Origin: CAWUJT01 sp963922715 | Lineage (GTDB): Bacteria; Pseudomonadota; Alphaproteobacteria; Rhodobacterales; Rhodobacteraceae | Reading direction: 5' to 3' | DNA length: 27,180 nt | Assembly: GCA_963922715.1 (NCBI GenBank) | Contig: CAWUJT010000016.1 | Location: forward strand, 1 to 27,180 | In this document: positions 8,701 through 15,867 of the stretch, piece by piece | Layout of the letters: each line of letters starts with the position of its first letter | Numbering within the stretch: the stretch's first letter is position 1 | Position numbers and translations under genes: made by a program | Notes under the pieces: model-generated | The model's database searches: none | What the model was told of the DNA's origin: nothing | The model's input: only the letters and a program-made list of their open reading frames with translations

Positions 8701-9418
8701 ACAAAACGGCGAGACAAAAGCCCGTGTCTATGGCTCTAAACCTGGTGCCTATGGGGCGGGCCTTCAGGCCATGATCGATGAACGGCTGTGGGAGAATCGG
8801 AAAGATCTGGCAGATGTCTATCTGGAGTGGGGAAGCTATGCCTATGGTGCCCAAGATCAGGGCCGCCAAGATCGGGTTGGCTTGGAACAACGGCTGTCGC
8901 AAGTGGACGCTGTGGTGCAAAATCAAGATAATCGCGAGCACGATCTGCTTGATAGTGACGACTATTACCAATTCGAAGGCGGCGCCGCTGCGGCGGTGGC
9001 CGATCTGCAGGGGCAAGAGCGCCCGATTTATCACAACGATCATTCACGCCCAGAGCGGCCCGTTATTCGCACGCTGGATGAAGAAATCGGCCGTGTCGTG
9101 CGTTCCCGCGTGGTCAATCCGAAGTGGATTGAGGGAGTAAAACGCCACGGTTATAAAGGTGCTTTTGAAATCGCGGCCACGGTCGATTACCTTTTCGCTT
9201 TTGCCGCCACAACGCAGGCCGTGAAAAATCATCATTTCGATCTGGTTGAAAGTGCATTTCTTGAAAATGTGGAAACACGCGCCTTCATTGCGGACCACAA
9301 TGCGCCTGCGCTGATTGATATTGCAGCAAGATTGGATGAGGCGATCACACGCGGATTATGGCAGCCGCGGTCCAACAGCGCCCGCATGCGGATACAGCGT
9401 ATTCTCGAAAATCACTGA
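5735..9418 (+). CDS. cobN: Cobaltochelatase large subunit CobN
   Basis: CobN is the large, tetrapyrrole-binding subunit of the ATP-dependent cobaltochelatase, which inserts Co2+ into hydrogenobyrinate a,c-diamide together with CobS and CobT. The length of 1227 residues is normal for the family. Recognisable blocks include ALVHLGKHGNLEWLPGK (about residues 544-560), the segment APGASGAPTRGRLDVLPTGR (about 838-857) and LLTAWGTSNMRTGGDDIAQA (about 893-912). Towards the end are PKWIEGVKRHGYKGAFE and TVDYLFAFAA. The start ATG 5735 follows AAGGG by 6 bases. That ribosome site is one arm of a 6-bp inverted repeat (CCTTAT 5699-5704, ATAAGG 5722-5727). cobS and cobT are not in the window. The 3' end overlaps the convergent lipoprotein gene by 7 bp. 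Confidence 0.96.
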   Translation: MHLLAATPGQIEDGQEPVDLGQTPADLLFISAADTELAALSQARSETIDGITLRLASLLHLRHPMSVDLHLETCATKCKLVVVRVLGGRSYWAYGLTQYAARLGEAGVPVAFLPGDDKPDAELRALSTLEAAHYEALWAYLVEGGPQNALNFLRYAQAFLQRQAFPAPAQPLLKAGLYWPGAGLADMSVVCNHWTLGGPVVPLIFYRALVQGGGLAPINDLIKALRQKTLNPLPIFVTSLKDPLSVATLSRLFADAPPHVILNATAFAVGTAGDSSTNPLTLPQANEAPVLQVVFAGSNEASWAENLSGLSARDIAMNVALPEVDGRVLSRAVSFKDEAYFDPNTECTIATYKARDDRITFVAELAARWAALRAKPVHTRKVALILANYPNRDGRLANGVGLDTPASTCHVLKLLDQAGYCVADAPQTSDALMAQLMAGPTNWLADRADRKGGERLSLSEYTENYESLPLEARRAMEDRWGLPQDDPFCGPDGFALGVHRFGNIVVGLQPARGYNIDPSETYHAPDLVPPHNYLAFYFWLRAHWGADALVHLGKHGNLEWLPGKALALSDGCWPEIALGPMPHVYPFIVNDPGEGTQAKRRAQAVIIDHLTPPMTRAETYGPLRTLERLVDEYYEAASLDPRRSDHLRKEILSLTATTGLDSDIGMGAIKDETDLAKLDAYLCELKEAQIRDGLHVFGCAPPTEQVRDLTVALLRIPRGDGQGENASLLRTLAEDFGLAFDPLDVDMALPWQGKRPAALAAISAELWRTAGDTVERLELYAQMLVDGVVPSPGPVSEGVMKHLKDSVAPRLSACGPEEGAGLLRALEGRFVAPGASGAPTRGRLDVLPTGRNFYSIDSRSLPTQTAWTLGWKSANVLIETHLQREGDWPRSLLLTAWGTSNMRTGGDDIAQALALMGVKPTWEGANGRVTGFDILPLTVLGRPRVDVTLRVSGFFRDAFPHQIALIDSAARAIQALDEPAEMNPAAARAQNGETKARVYGSKPGAYGAGLQAMIDERLWENRKDLADVYLEWGSYAYGAQDQGRQDRVGLEQRLSQVDAVVQNQDNREHDLLDSDDYYQFEGGAAAAVADLQGQERPIYHNDHSRPERPVIRTLDEEIGRVVRSRVVNPKWIEGVKRHGYKGAFEIAATVDYLFAFAATTQAVKNHHFDLVESAFLENVETRAFIADHNAPALIDIAARLDEAITRGLWQPRSNSARMRIQRILENH

Positions 9419-9807
9419 CACTCAAACTCTAAAATAAGTAGATTATCTGTGTCATCAAATGGTTCCGCAAGGCCGGTGCAGACAGTCAGGGGGCTCGGCT
9501 GTGGGGTTTGGTTTGCGCGGCACTCTAAGTCCATGGTGACCAGGGCCAAATCCCCGCCCAAGCTGTTGGGAGACACGCGGCACCCGGTGACATCTTCTGT
9601 CGCTTGGACGGCGGCGGCGCGTACAGGGGCAATATTACGGCTGAAGTAAAGCCCCGTGCGTGTCGCCTCTGCCTGTTCTGCATTCCAATTCACGATAAAA
9701 GAAAACCCCGCGGCATCTGCGGTGTCTCGACGATCAAAGGTCGAGAGGGGATGGGGTGTACCGCAGGCCGCGAGGCTGAGAAGTAGAGGGATCATGATAT
9801 TTCTCAC
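9412..9807 (-). CDS. Small putative lipoprotein of unknown function
   Basis: This gene encodes a 131-residue protein that I do not recognise. The N-terminus MRNIMIPLLLSLAACGTP is a lipoprotein signal with lipobox L-A-A-C, so Cys16 should be lipidated after export. The mature part holds three further cysteines (in TGCRV, DLECR and TVCTG) and a fourth in the C-terminal EFECQ, suggesting disulphides in the periplasm. The start is uncertain: GTG 9807 supplies an Arg in the n-region, whereas ATG 9795 leaves only MIPLLLSLAAC with no positive charge but a slightly better upstream GAGAAA. It lies on the opposite strand between cobN and cobO, overlapping the cobN stop by 7 bp, so it separates cobO from the riboswitch-controlled transcript. 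No link to cobalamin can be inferred from its sequence. Confidence 0.75.
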   Translation of the reverse strand: MRNIMIPLLLSLAACGTPHPLSTFDRRDTADAAGFSFIVNWNAEQAEATRTGLYFSRNIAPVRAAAVQATEDVTGCRVSPNSLGGDLALVTMDLECRANQTPQPSPLTVCTGLAEPFDDTDNLLILEFECQ

Positions 9808-9899
9808 AGACGCTACGGTCGCGAAAAATGGTTAATGTGGCCTTAATGCACGTGGCTTTTTTGTAGCATTGCCAGAGGTATTTCAGTTAAGGTCAGTGC

Positions 9900-10520
9900 A
9901 TGACTGAAGACACCACAGCAGACATAACGCGCCACAACACGAAGATGGCGAAAAAAAAGGTGGCCCGTGATAAAATCATGGCGACCAAAACCCAGCAAAA
10001 AGGTCTGGTGATTGTCCATACCGGCAAAGGCAAAGGCAAAAGCTCTGCCGCCTTTGGGATGATCTTTCGATGTATTGCCCACCAGATGCCCTGTGCCGTG
10101 GTGCAATTTATCAAAGGTGGGATGCAAACCGGTGAACGGGATTTAATCCAAACCCATTTCAGCGATCTTTGTGCATTTCATACCATGGGCGAAGGGTTCA
10201 CCTGGGAAACTCAAGACAAGGCCCGTGATGTGGATATGGCGGCGGCGGCCTGGGCTTTGGCAAAAGAGCTGATTAGAGATCCCAAAAACCGTATGGTGCT
10301 TTTGGATGAGATCAACATCGCCCTGCGCTATGACTATCTGGCGATTAATGATGTCCTGACCTTCTTAAAAGATGAAAAGCCAGAGATGACGCATGTTGTT
10401 TTGACGGGGCGCAATGCGCATCCAGACTTGATAGAATATGCAGATTTGGTATCAGAGATGGAGTTGATCAAGCATCCCTTTCGATCAGGGATAAAAGCCC
10501 AGCCCGGTGTTGAATTTTAA
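9900..10520 (+). CDS. cobO: Cob(I)yrinic acid a,c-diamide adenosyltransferase
   Basis: CobO is a 206-residue CobA/CobO/BtuR-family enzyme that transfers the adenosyl group of ATP to the Co(I) corrinoid, forming the Co-C bond of adenosylcobalamin. The unusual P-loop HTGKGKGKSSAAFG lies near residues 41-54. It is followed by VVQFIKGGMQTGER, the Walker B-like VLLDEINIAL and VVLTGRNAHPDLIEYADLVS, all standard for the family. The N-terminal 35-residue Lys-rich extension is also usual. It starts 92 bases after the divergent lipoprotein start, so it must have its own promoter in 9808-9899, where I see no strong hexamers. A weak hairpin and T-run follow at 10600-10620. Confidence 0.95.
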   Translation: MTEDTTADITRHNTKMAKKKVARDKIMATKTQQKGLVIVHTGKGKGKSSAAFGMIFRCIAHQMPCAVVQFIKGGMQTGERDLIQTHFSDLCAFHTMGEGFTWETQDKARDVDMAAAAWALAKELIRDPKNRMVLLDEINIALRYDYLAINDVLTFLKDEKPEMTHVVLTGRNAHPDLIEYADLVSEMELIKHPFRSGIKAQPGVEF

Positions 10521-10599
10521 GCCTTTGAAGGTTGGGCATCACGTAGATTTATCACCTCGCCTGCATTTATTACGCACCGATCACTTTCCAGATGCCTCT

Positions 10600-10620
10600 T
10601 CAGAACTATCTGAGATTTTT
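10600..10620 (+). terminator. Weak intrinsic terminator candidate after cobO
   Basis: TCAGA (10600-10604) and TCTGA (10609-10613) form a short stem around ACTA and are followed by GATTTTT. The stem is short and AT-rich, so termination would be inefficient. If it works, the FMN reductase gene is only partly cotranscribed with cobO. The remainder of the 124-base gap (10521-10644) shows no gene. Confidence 0.3.
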
Positions 10621-10644
10621 GAACATGAGCATAGAGATTATGAA

Positions 10645-11175
10645 ATGACTGAAATTCTTGGATTATGTGGATCACTCCGCAGGGAGAGCTTTAACAGGAA
10701 ACTCTTACGAGAGGCCGCCAGAGTGTTCGGGGCAGACCTTAAAGACGCCAATTTACGGCTGCCATTATTCGATGAAGATTTGGAAGAGGACGGCATTCCA
10801 GCTGAAGTTTCAGAGCTTTATCAAGCGATACAGGATGCGCCCGCTGTTTTGATTGCGACACCTGAATATAACCAAAGAATGTCAGCGGTGCTCAAAAACG
10901 CATTTGACTGGGTGAGCCGCATAAAAGGCAACCCTTGGAAAGACAAACCTGTGGCGATTATGTCTGCCACCGCTGGACGCAGCGGCGGGGCGCGGGCGCA
11001 ATTCGATCTGCGCCTTGCGATGGTGCCTTATCGCGTCAATATTGTGACGGGGCCGGAGGTTTTGGTGGGCAGCGCGCGCGAGCATTTCGATGAAAACGGG
11101 CGTTTGATAACAGAAAGTTATATTGCGTTTTTGACTGACGCGATGGAACACCTCAAGCGCGCCACCGCGTCATGA
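10645..11175 (+). CDS. NADPH-dependent FMN reductase family protein
   Basis: This is a 176-residue flavodoxin-fold protein of the NADPH-dependent FMN reductase family (chromate reductase/ArsH-like). The phosphate-binding loop is GSLRRESFNRKLL (about residues 8-20). The second flavin motif, TPEYNQRMSAVLKNAFDWVS (about 72-91), corresponds to the PEYN-G-LKNA(I/F)DW signature. The family reduces FMN or acts as a flavoprotein reductase in the cytosol. The start is ATG 10645 because the protein then begins MTEILGLCGSLR, as relatives do; a TTG at 10507 would add 46 unrelated residues and overlap cobO. The ribosome site is weak (AGAG, about 8 bases upstream). Its position after cobO suggests, but does not show, a role in supplying reduced flavin for Co(II) to Co(I) reduction. 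Confidence 0.85.
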   Translation: MTEILGLCGSLRRESFNRKLLREAARVFGADLKDANLRLPLFDEDLEEDGIPAEVSELYQAIQDAPAVLIATPEYNQRMSAVLKNAFDWVSRIKGNPWKDKPVAIMSATAGRSGGARAQFDLRLAMVPYRVNIVTGPEVLVGSAREHFDENGRLITESYIAFLTDAMEHLKRATAS

Positions 11176-11193
11176 TCTGTATGGGCGGCTTGT

Positions 11194-12207
11194 CTATTTC
11201 CAGCCAACTTCATTAAAGATCACCTGCGCTTCTGAGACGTTCTGAGCAACGGCGCTCAGGTCAACATCGTCGGGGCGGAACAGGCCCAAGGCTGCCACGG
11301 AAGGCGCTAGCCCAATACCTGGGACGGCAGGATATTCGTCATTTCCGGCCGAGAAATAGCGTTGCGCAGACGGGCTGGCGAGATATTCCAAAAACAGGAT
11401 CGCGTTTTCTCTGTTGGGCGCATGTGCGGCGACCCCGCCGCCCGATAAATTCATGTGGGCGCCTTCGGCATTTTGTGCCGGAAAGACCCAACCAATGCCA
11501 GCCAAGGCTTCCGCTGGCAAACCTGAGACATCTTTACGCAAAGCGCGGGCAAAGTAATAGGTGTTTGAAATGGCAATATCACATTCACCCGAGACCAAAC
11601 CGCGCAGCTGATCTGTATCCCCCCCCTGCGGGTCCCGTGCAAAATTGGCCACGACACCTTCGGCCCAATCTTTTGCCACGTCGGAGCCATGATTTTCGAT
11701 CATCGCAGAGAGCAGGGTTTGCGAATAAACATTGGTTGCAGAGCGATGACAAACTAAGCCTTCATAGGCGGGATCTGCTAAGTCCAAGTAAGTCTGCGGC
11801 GGGGTGCTGACATCTGCTGTGTCGTAGAAAATGATGCGCGCCCGTTGGCTAAATCCATACCACATCCCGCCGTCATCCCGTAAGTATTCTGGAATGGCCC
11901 GATTGAGCACATCGCTTTCGATGGGTTGCAAGATACCTGCGTTTTTTGCGCGCTCCAGGCGGCTTGTATCGACGGTCAACAAAACATCTGCGGGAGAATT
12001 TTCCCCTTCCAACTCCATACGTGCGATGAGTTCATCACCATTTCCCTCCAGGCGATTGATACGAATGCCTGTGGCTTCCGTGAACTCAGAGTAAAGGCGT
12101 TCGTCTGTGTCATAATGCCGGGAGGAATACAGATTGACGTCCTGTGAAAATGCCGTGAGCGGATAGAATGCGCTTACAAAGGCGATGAGGGGGAGAATGC
12201 GTGACAT
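11194..12207 (-). CDS. Ferric iron ABC transporter substrate-binding protein (orphan)
   Basis: This is a periplasmic binding protein of the FbpA/FutA type, 337 residues, binding Fe3+ for an ABC importer. A Sec signal peptide (MSRILPLIAFVSAFYPLTAF) is probably cleaved near residue 21. The mature chain opens VNLYSSRHYDTDE, as in ferric-binding relatives. The paired tyrosines Tyr217-Tyr218 in ISNTYYFAR are the usual iron ligands. The start ATG 12207 has GGAG six bases upstream; an in-frame TTG at 12219 overlaps that site. No permease or ATPase gene follows, since the next gene downstream is convergent. It therefore works with a transporter encoded elsewhere. It lies 72 bases after the HemY-like gene but appears to have its own promoter and iron operator at 12222-12292. 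Confidence 0.9.
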   Translation of the reverse strand: MSRILPLIAFVSAFYPLTAFSQDVNLYSSRHYDTDERLYSEFTEATGIRINRLEGNGDELIARMELEGENSPADVLLTVDTSRLERAKNAGILQPIESDVLNRAIPEYLRDDGGMWYGFSQRARIIFYDTADVSTPPQTYLDLADPAYEGLVCHRSATNVYSQTLLSAMIENHGSDVAKDWAEGVVANFARDPQGGDTDQLRGLVSGECDIAISNTYYFARALRKDVSGLPAEALAGIGWVFPAQNAEGAHMNLSGGGVAAHAPNRENAILFLEYLASPSAQRYFSAGNDEYPAVPGIGLAPSVAALGLFRPDDVDLSAVAQNVSEAQVIFNEVGWK

Positions 12208-12221
12208 ATCAAGCTCCAATT

Positions 12222-12292
12222 CTGACCAAAACTGTCAGCTATTGAGACTGAATTTTAGAGGTCTGTCAATGGTCTCTGACTAATTTTGTCGG
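12222..12292 (-). promoter_or_regulatory. Candidate iron-responsive promoter/operator of the ferric-binding protein gene
   Basis: On the gene strand, TTGACA (12264-12269) is a perfect -35. The corresponding -10 (CTCAAT, 12241-12246) is weak, with transcription starting near 12234. A perfect dyad CTGAC-N7-GTCAG lies at 12222-12238 over the start point and contains TGA-N9-TCA, the form reported for alphaproteobacterial iron-responsive operators (RirA/IscR type). A second, imperfect copy, CTGACTAATTTTGTCGG (plus strand), lies at 12276-12292 upstream of the -35. The pattern is seen directly; iron regulation is inferred. Confidence 0.5.
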
Positions 12293-13824
12293 ATTTCTGT
12301 TGTGTTTTCCGCGCGGGCTTGTTCACTCTGTGATGCTGCTGGCTCGGGGTCTGGTTCGGGAGGCGCCTCAGAAAGTACATCTTCTTGTGCAGCGGGCTCT
12401 TCAGACGTCTCAACCGTATCTTGCGTCTCAACAGGCGCTGCAAGTAACGGCAGCATATGGGATGGCAACGGGGTTGAGGCGTTCAAATCACCGCGCTCAC
12501 TTAGCATTGGCGCGACCCAGTCTAACGTGTCAAAGGCGGTACAATTTTCGCAAATAGGGGCCCAGGATCCATGAACGGTTCCACAATTGCTACAGACCCA
12601 CGCCGGTCCGCGCGGGGCTTGGGTGGCCCGTGTCAAATAGGCGCGCACGACATGATCTTCTGCGCCTGTGCCCCGTTCGATCGCCGCCATAAGCGTCAGG
12701 CTGCGCGCAGTTGGCGTTGTCTCAGCCAGATCGCCAAGGGCGGTTCGTGCCCCGTCATAGTCTTCTGCTGCAAGAAAAAGTTCGGTGCGAAGCAATTTTG
12801 TTTCGGGGTGATCTGGAAGAAGTTTCAGCAGCGGCTGAAACCGCTTCAGACGATCTTTAGGGGCTTCATCCGGGACAATATCTGCAAATGCCGCCGCCAG
12901 ATCAGGATGCGGGTTGGCTTTCCAAGCGGTCTTCAAAACGGATGTAGCTTTGCGTGGGGCTTTGGCCTCTGTATGTATGCGCGCGGCAAGAACCGCGCCG
13001 GGCACAAGATCTGGGGACAAACGATTGGCCTCAAACGCTTCGGCACGTGCTTCGTCTGTCTGGCCCAATGCCAAGGCTTCGCGGGCTTGCGCAATCGAAA
13101 GCACAGCATAGCGGCGGCGATGCACATCTCTGGGCAAATGTCCGGCTTTCAATTTGGACGTGAGTGTTGATCGTGCCCCGAGCCAATTTTCCTCTTGGGT
13201 TTGTAGGCCCAACAAGGTATCTTGTGTCTCGGCATGTTTGGGTTTGAGAGCATAGGCTTTCTCGGCCAGTTTCAACGCGACATCGGTTTCGCCCGCAGCC
13301 AACTTTTGTTTCATCAAGCCGCGGATGCCCACAAACCGTGTTTGTGCATCGCCCAAAAGTTTTTTATAGGCGGCTGTTGCGGCCTTGGCATTCCCCGATG
13401 CTTCTGCCGCTTGGGCGCTCAAAAGCGTGGTGATCTCGGGCCTTTGCAATAAGCTTTCGGCTTTCTTGGCTTTTTCCATGGCTTTCGCATGTTCCCCAGA
13501 GGCTAAAGCCAACAGCCCTTCGGTCAACGCCTTAAACCCGCGCCGTTCCCGTGAGCGATCAAAGTAGCGGCTCAGCGCGGTTTCATCGCCGTTAATAAAG
13601 CGCAATAAGGCGACCATAAAGCCTGCAAGTTTCAACACCAGCCACATCGCGAGAAGCAAAAGGCCCAATCCAAGGACCGCAATCAGCGGAGAAATGGTAT
13701 ATTCCCGGCCAAAGACCACCAGGAGGATATGATCCGTTGAATTGATCAAAGCCTCTGCGCCAATGGCCAAACCAAGGACGAGGGCGGCAAAGATCAAAAT
13801 TTTCAGCAAAGTCCAAAGCATCAT
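12280..13824 (-). CDS. hemY: HemY-like membrane-anchored TPR protein with C-terminal zinc ribbon
   Basis: This is a 514-residue protein with the HemY N-terminal domain (named from the heme gene neighbourhood, not protoporphyrinogen oxidase). Two transmembrane segments lie near residues 5-27 and 43-66 (PLIAVLGLGLLLLAMWLVLK). A long series of TPR-like helical repeats follows to about residue 400. Next comes a compact CxxC-N10-CxxC unit (WVCSNCG...ICENC; Cys411, 414, 425, 428), like the rubredoxin-type metal site of LapB/YciM. The last 75 residues are acidic and probably disordered. It starts 6 bases after the mic60 stop, so the two are cotranscribed. In Rhodobacter the equivalent TPR gene beside mic60 has been discussed as a partner in membrane organisation. 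Its biochemical function is not settled. Confidence 0.88.
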   Translation of the reverse strand: MMLWTLLKILIFAALVLGLAIGAEALINSTDHILLVVFGREYTISPLIAVLGLGLLLLAMWLVLKLAGFMVALLRFINGDETALSRYFDRSRERRGFKALTEGLLALASGEHAKAMEKAKKAESLLQRPEITTLLSAQAAEASGNAKAATAAYKKLLGDAQTRFVGIRGLMKQKLAAGETDVALKLAEKAYALKPKHAETQDTLLGLQTQEENWLGARSTLTSKLKAGHLPRDVHRRRYAVLSIAQAREALALGQTDEARAEAFEANRLSPDLVPGAVLAARIHTEAKAPRKATSVLKTAWKANPHPDLAAAFADIVPDEAPKDRLKRFQPLLKLLPDHPETKLLRTELFLAAEDYDGARTALGDLAETTPTARSLTLMAAIERGTGAEDHVVRAYLTRATQAPRGPAWVCSNCGTVHGSWAPICENCTAFDTLDWVAPMLSERGDLNASTPLPSHMLPLLAAPVETQDTVETSEEPAAQEDVLSEAPPEPDPEPAASQSEQARAENTTEIRQN

Positions 13825-13830
13825 CAGGCC

Positions 13831-15060
13831 TTATGTGTCAGAGAGGTAATCAAGTATCGCTGTTGTCACTGTTGCACGATGTTTGGCCGCTTCCAACCAG
13901 TCTGTGAAAACAGCGCGGGGTGCATCGGCGAGGGTCTCAATCTCTTGGACCGCTGTTGTGAAATCATCGGCCAGGGCGGCGGCTTGCGCGCGCGATAGAA
14001 TGGCGTCTGTATCCTCTCCATCCCTTGGCGTGACCGAACGCGCGCCAACTTGGGCTTGCATGAAAGCCATAAGACGTTCTGGCAAAGGGCCTGCTTGGGC
14101 GTTTTCTTCGTGGGCAAGGATCAAAGCCCTGCGCGCCAAAGCATCAAAAGGCTCGGTTAAACTTTCCGCTGTGGGAATCCCTTGCTCTGCTGTGGCTTGC
14201 GCAACCTCTGGCAGAGGCTTTGACAGGCTGTTGAGCACATGGGCATAGGGTTCGCCATTGCTTAGGCTTGCTTGCAAGGTTTGGCGCGCTGCTGCGTCGG
14301 CTGTATTACGCGCGGCCTCCAAAGCCTGTGTTTCGGCATCACGAATTTGGCTTTGCTGAACGCTTGCCAAGCGTTGTAACTCTGCCGATAATTCGGCGCT
14401 TTCAGCTTTCTGCGCGCTCAGCGTGGCGCGCAGCTGTTGAAGTTCAGATGTGTCAATCGTGTTGTTCTCTATGGGCAGAGTTTCAAGTGTTGCAATGCGG
14501 GTTTCCAAACTGTCGAGCTGCTTCCCGAGTGTCTCTATGGACATGGACAGGGGGGTGATGTCGGGAAACTCTATTTCGCTTTGATTGGTGCTGAGGGTGT
14601 TTATGCGATCTTGCAGACGTTCGATTTGGGCAACAAGCGGCGCTGTCGCATCTTCTTTCGGTAAGATGTAAATCGGTACAAGATACCCTAACGCGGCCGC
14701 CAACATGCCCCCTATCACAAGGGGAATGACTTTTGCGGCAAAAGATGGCGACGGCGGTGGAGGTACAACGGTTTTTTCATCCGTCTGAGTTGCTTCAAAA
14801 GATGGGATTTCATCGTCGAAGTTTTTGCCGGGTTCATTGGATTCTTCAAACGTTTCGTCTGGTGTAGAAGGGGCGGCGGCTTCGTCCTGTGTCAGTGCTA
14901 CCTCTGGCTCGGCTTCAACATCGCGCGTTTCATCCACCGCCTCATCTGAGTCGATGTCATCTGATGGGGCAGGGGTTTCTTCAACAATCTCAGCTTCTTC
15001 CACAGAAGCCTCTGTTTCTTCAGGATTTGAGGAAGATTTTGTATTCGGTGATTCCGTCAC
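13831..15060 (-). CDS. mic60: Mitofilin/Mic60-like inner membrane protein (COG4223 type)
   Basis: This 409-residue protein has the architecture of alphaproteobacterial Mic60. A long acidic, disordered cytoplasmic N-terminus covers residues 1-105. One transmembrane helix spans about 110-133 (VIPLVIGGMLAAALGYLVPI). A coiled coil lies near 142-265, and a C-terminal helical mitofilin-like domain covers about 275-409. Family members shape the inner membrane (crista junctions in mitochondria, intracytoplasmic membranes in photosynthetic alphaproteobacteria). The start GTG 15060 has GGAGG eight bases upstream. It lies between hemD (72 bases upstream) and the HemY-like gene (6 bases downstream), the conserved alphaproteobacterial neighbourhood. 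The sequence is weakly conserved in this family, so the call rests on architecture plus position. Confidence 0.85.
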   Translation of the reverse strand: MTESPNTKSSSNPEETEASVEEAEIVEETPAPSDDIDSDEAVDETRDVEAEPEVALTQDEAAAPSTPDETFEESNEPGKNFDDEIPSFEATQTDEKTVVPPPPSPSFAAKVIPLVIGGMLAAALGYLVPIYILPKEDATAPLVAQIERLQDRINTLSTNQSEIEFPDITPLSMSIETLGKQLDSLETRIATLETLPIENNTIDTSELQQLRATLSAQKAESAELSAELQRLASVQQSQIRDAETQALEAARNTADAAARQTLQASLSNGEPYAHVLNSLSKPLPEVAQATAEQGIPTAESLTEPFDALARRALILAHEENAQAGPLPERLMAFMQAQVGARSVTPRDGEDTDAILSRAQAAALADDFTTAVQEIETLADAPRAVFTDWLEAAKHRATVTTAILDYLSDT

Positions 15061-15132
15061 TTAGATATCCTCCAGTCACAACCTTTTATATCACCCCTAT
15101 CTCTAGAAGTTTAGAATGCGTGTCCAGTCTGC

Positions 15133-15813
15133 TCAACCATCGCCCAGCAGCGCAAGCACTTCCGTTGTTTTTTTCAGCATGCCTTCGCCGTTCGGAGCGG
15201 AAGCGAGATGAAAAGACGCAACATCATGTGGCAGAGCATCCATAAGAGTCGTGCTTATCGCCACAATATGAAGGTTTGACCACGCGTTCACTGGGCAGGC
15301 CTGATGAAAAAGTGATGCACTGCGGGGTGAAAAGAGCGGTACGACAAACGGCTCTCCAGAGAGGAGATGACCATAAGCCTCTGGGCTTAGGGGTTGTTTC
15401 TGCTGGTCATATATCGCGCTGTTTTCGCACTGGATCCCTTGGCGTCTGAGTTTTGCGGCAATATCCTCGGTGGTGTGGGTACCATGAAGATAGGTCAGTG
15501 ACATCTGCATAAATTGTCGATCAAGCAGGGTGGCTGCATTTGGGGCAACGCCTTGCACTTTAAGACCTGCTTCTTGGGCGGCTTGCGCTGTGCGCGGACC
15601 CACGCACCATGTGGGTAGGCCCGCAGGCCCCTCAAGCATCTGGTAAATCCAAACACCATGGGCAGATGTAAAGATGAGTCCCTCCGCTAGGGGGGGCAAG
15701 GGACCAAGCGCAACGATCTTCTGAAGCGGTGCGATAATCGCATTCGAAACGCCAAGCCGTGCGGCAAAGTCTTGCGAGTCGCGTTCAGGCCGGGTCATCA
15801 GAAGACGTGTCAT
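15133..15813 (-). CDS. hemD: Uroporphyrinogen-III synthase
   Basis: HemD cyclises and inverts ring D of hydroxymethylbilane to give uroporphyrinogen III, the common precursor of heme and cobalamin. The protein is about 226 residues, usual for the family, which is poorly conserved. Supporting features are the N-terminal LLMTRPERDSQDFA, the segment GLIFTSAHGVWIY, WCVGPRTAQAAQEAGL and the late VPLFSPRSASLFHQA block, which together mark the two HemD lobes. Start ATG 15813 is preferred because GAGAG lies about 10 bases upstream; ATG 15822 would be directly against that site. It is divergent from tsaD, with 54 bases between starts, and is first of the hemD-mic60-hemY operon. hemC is not adjacent here. 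Confidence 0.9.
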   Translation of the reverse strand: MTRLLMTRPERDSQDFAARLGVSNAIIAPLQKIVALGPLPPLAEGLIFTSAHGVWIYQMLEGPAGLPTWCVGPRTAQAAQEAGLKVQGVAPNAATLLDRQFMQMSLTYLHGTHTTEDIAAKLRRQGIQCENSAIYDQQKQPLSPEAYGHLLSGEPFVVPLFSPRSASLFHQACPVNAWSNLHIVAISTTLMDALPHDVASFHLASAPNGEGMLKKTTEVLALLGDG

Positions 15814-15867
15814 TGTATGCATACTCTCAAAATGGTAGCGATACCTCGGAATGGGGTTGAGGAAGCT

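Noticed and set aside
8736..9047. Minus-strand frames of 100-150 codons inside cobN
   Set aside because: cobN is open throughout and strongly conserved in the other direction; these are shadows.
10507..10644. N-terminal extension of the FMN reductase from TTG 10507
   Set aside because: It overlaps cobO, has no family similarity, and includes the terminator-like hairpin.
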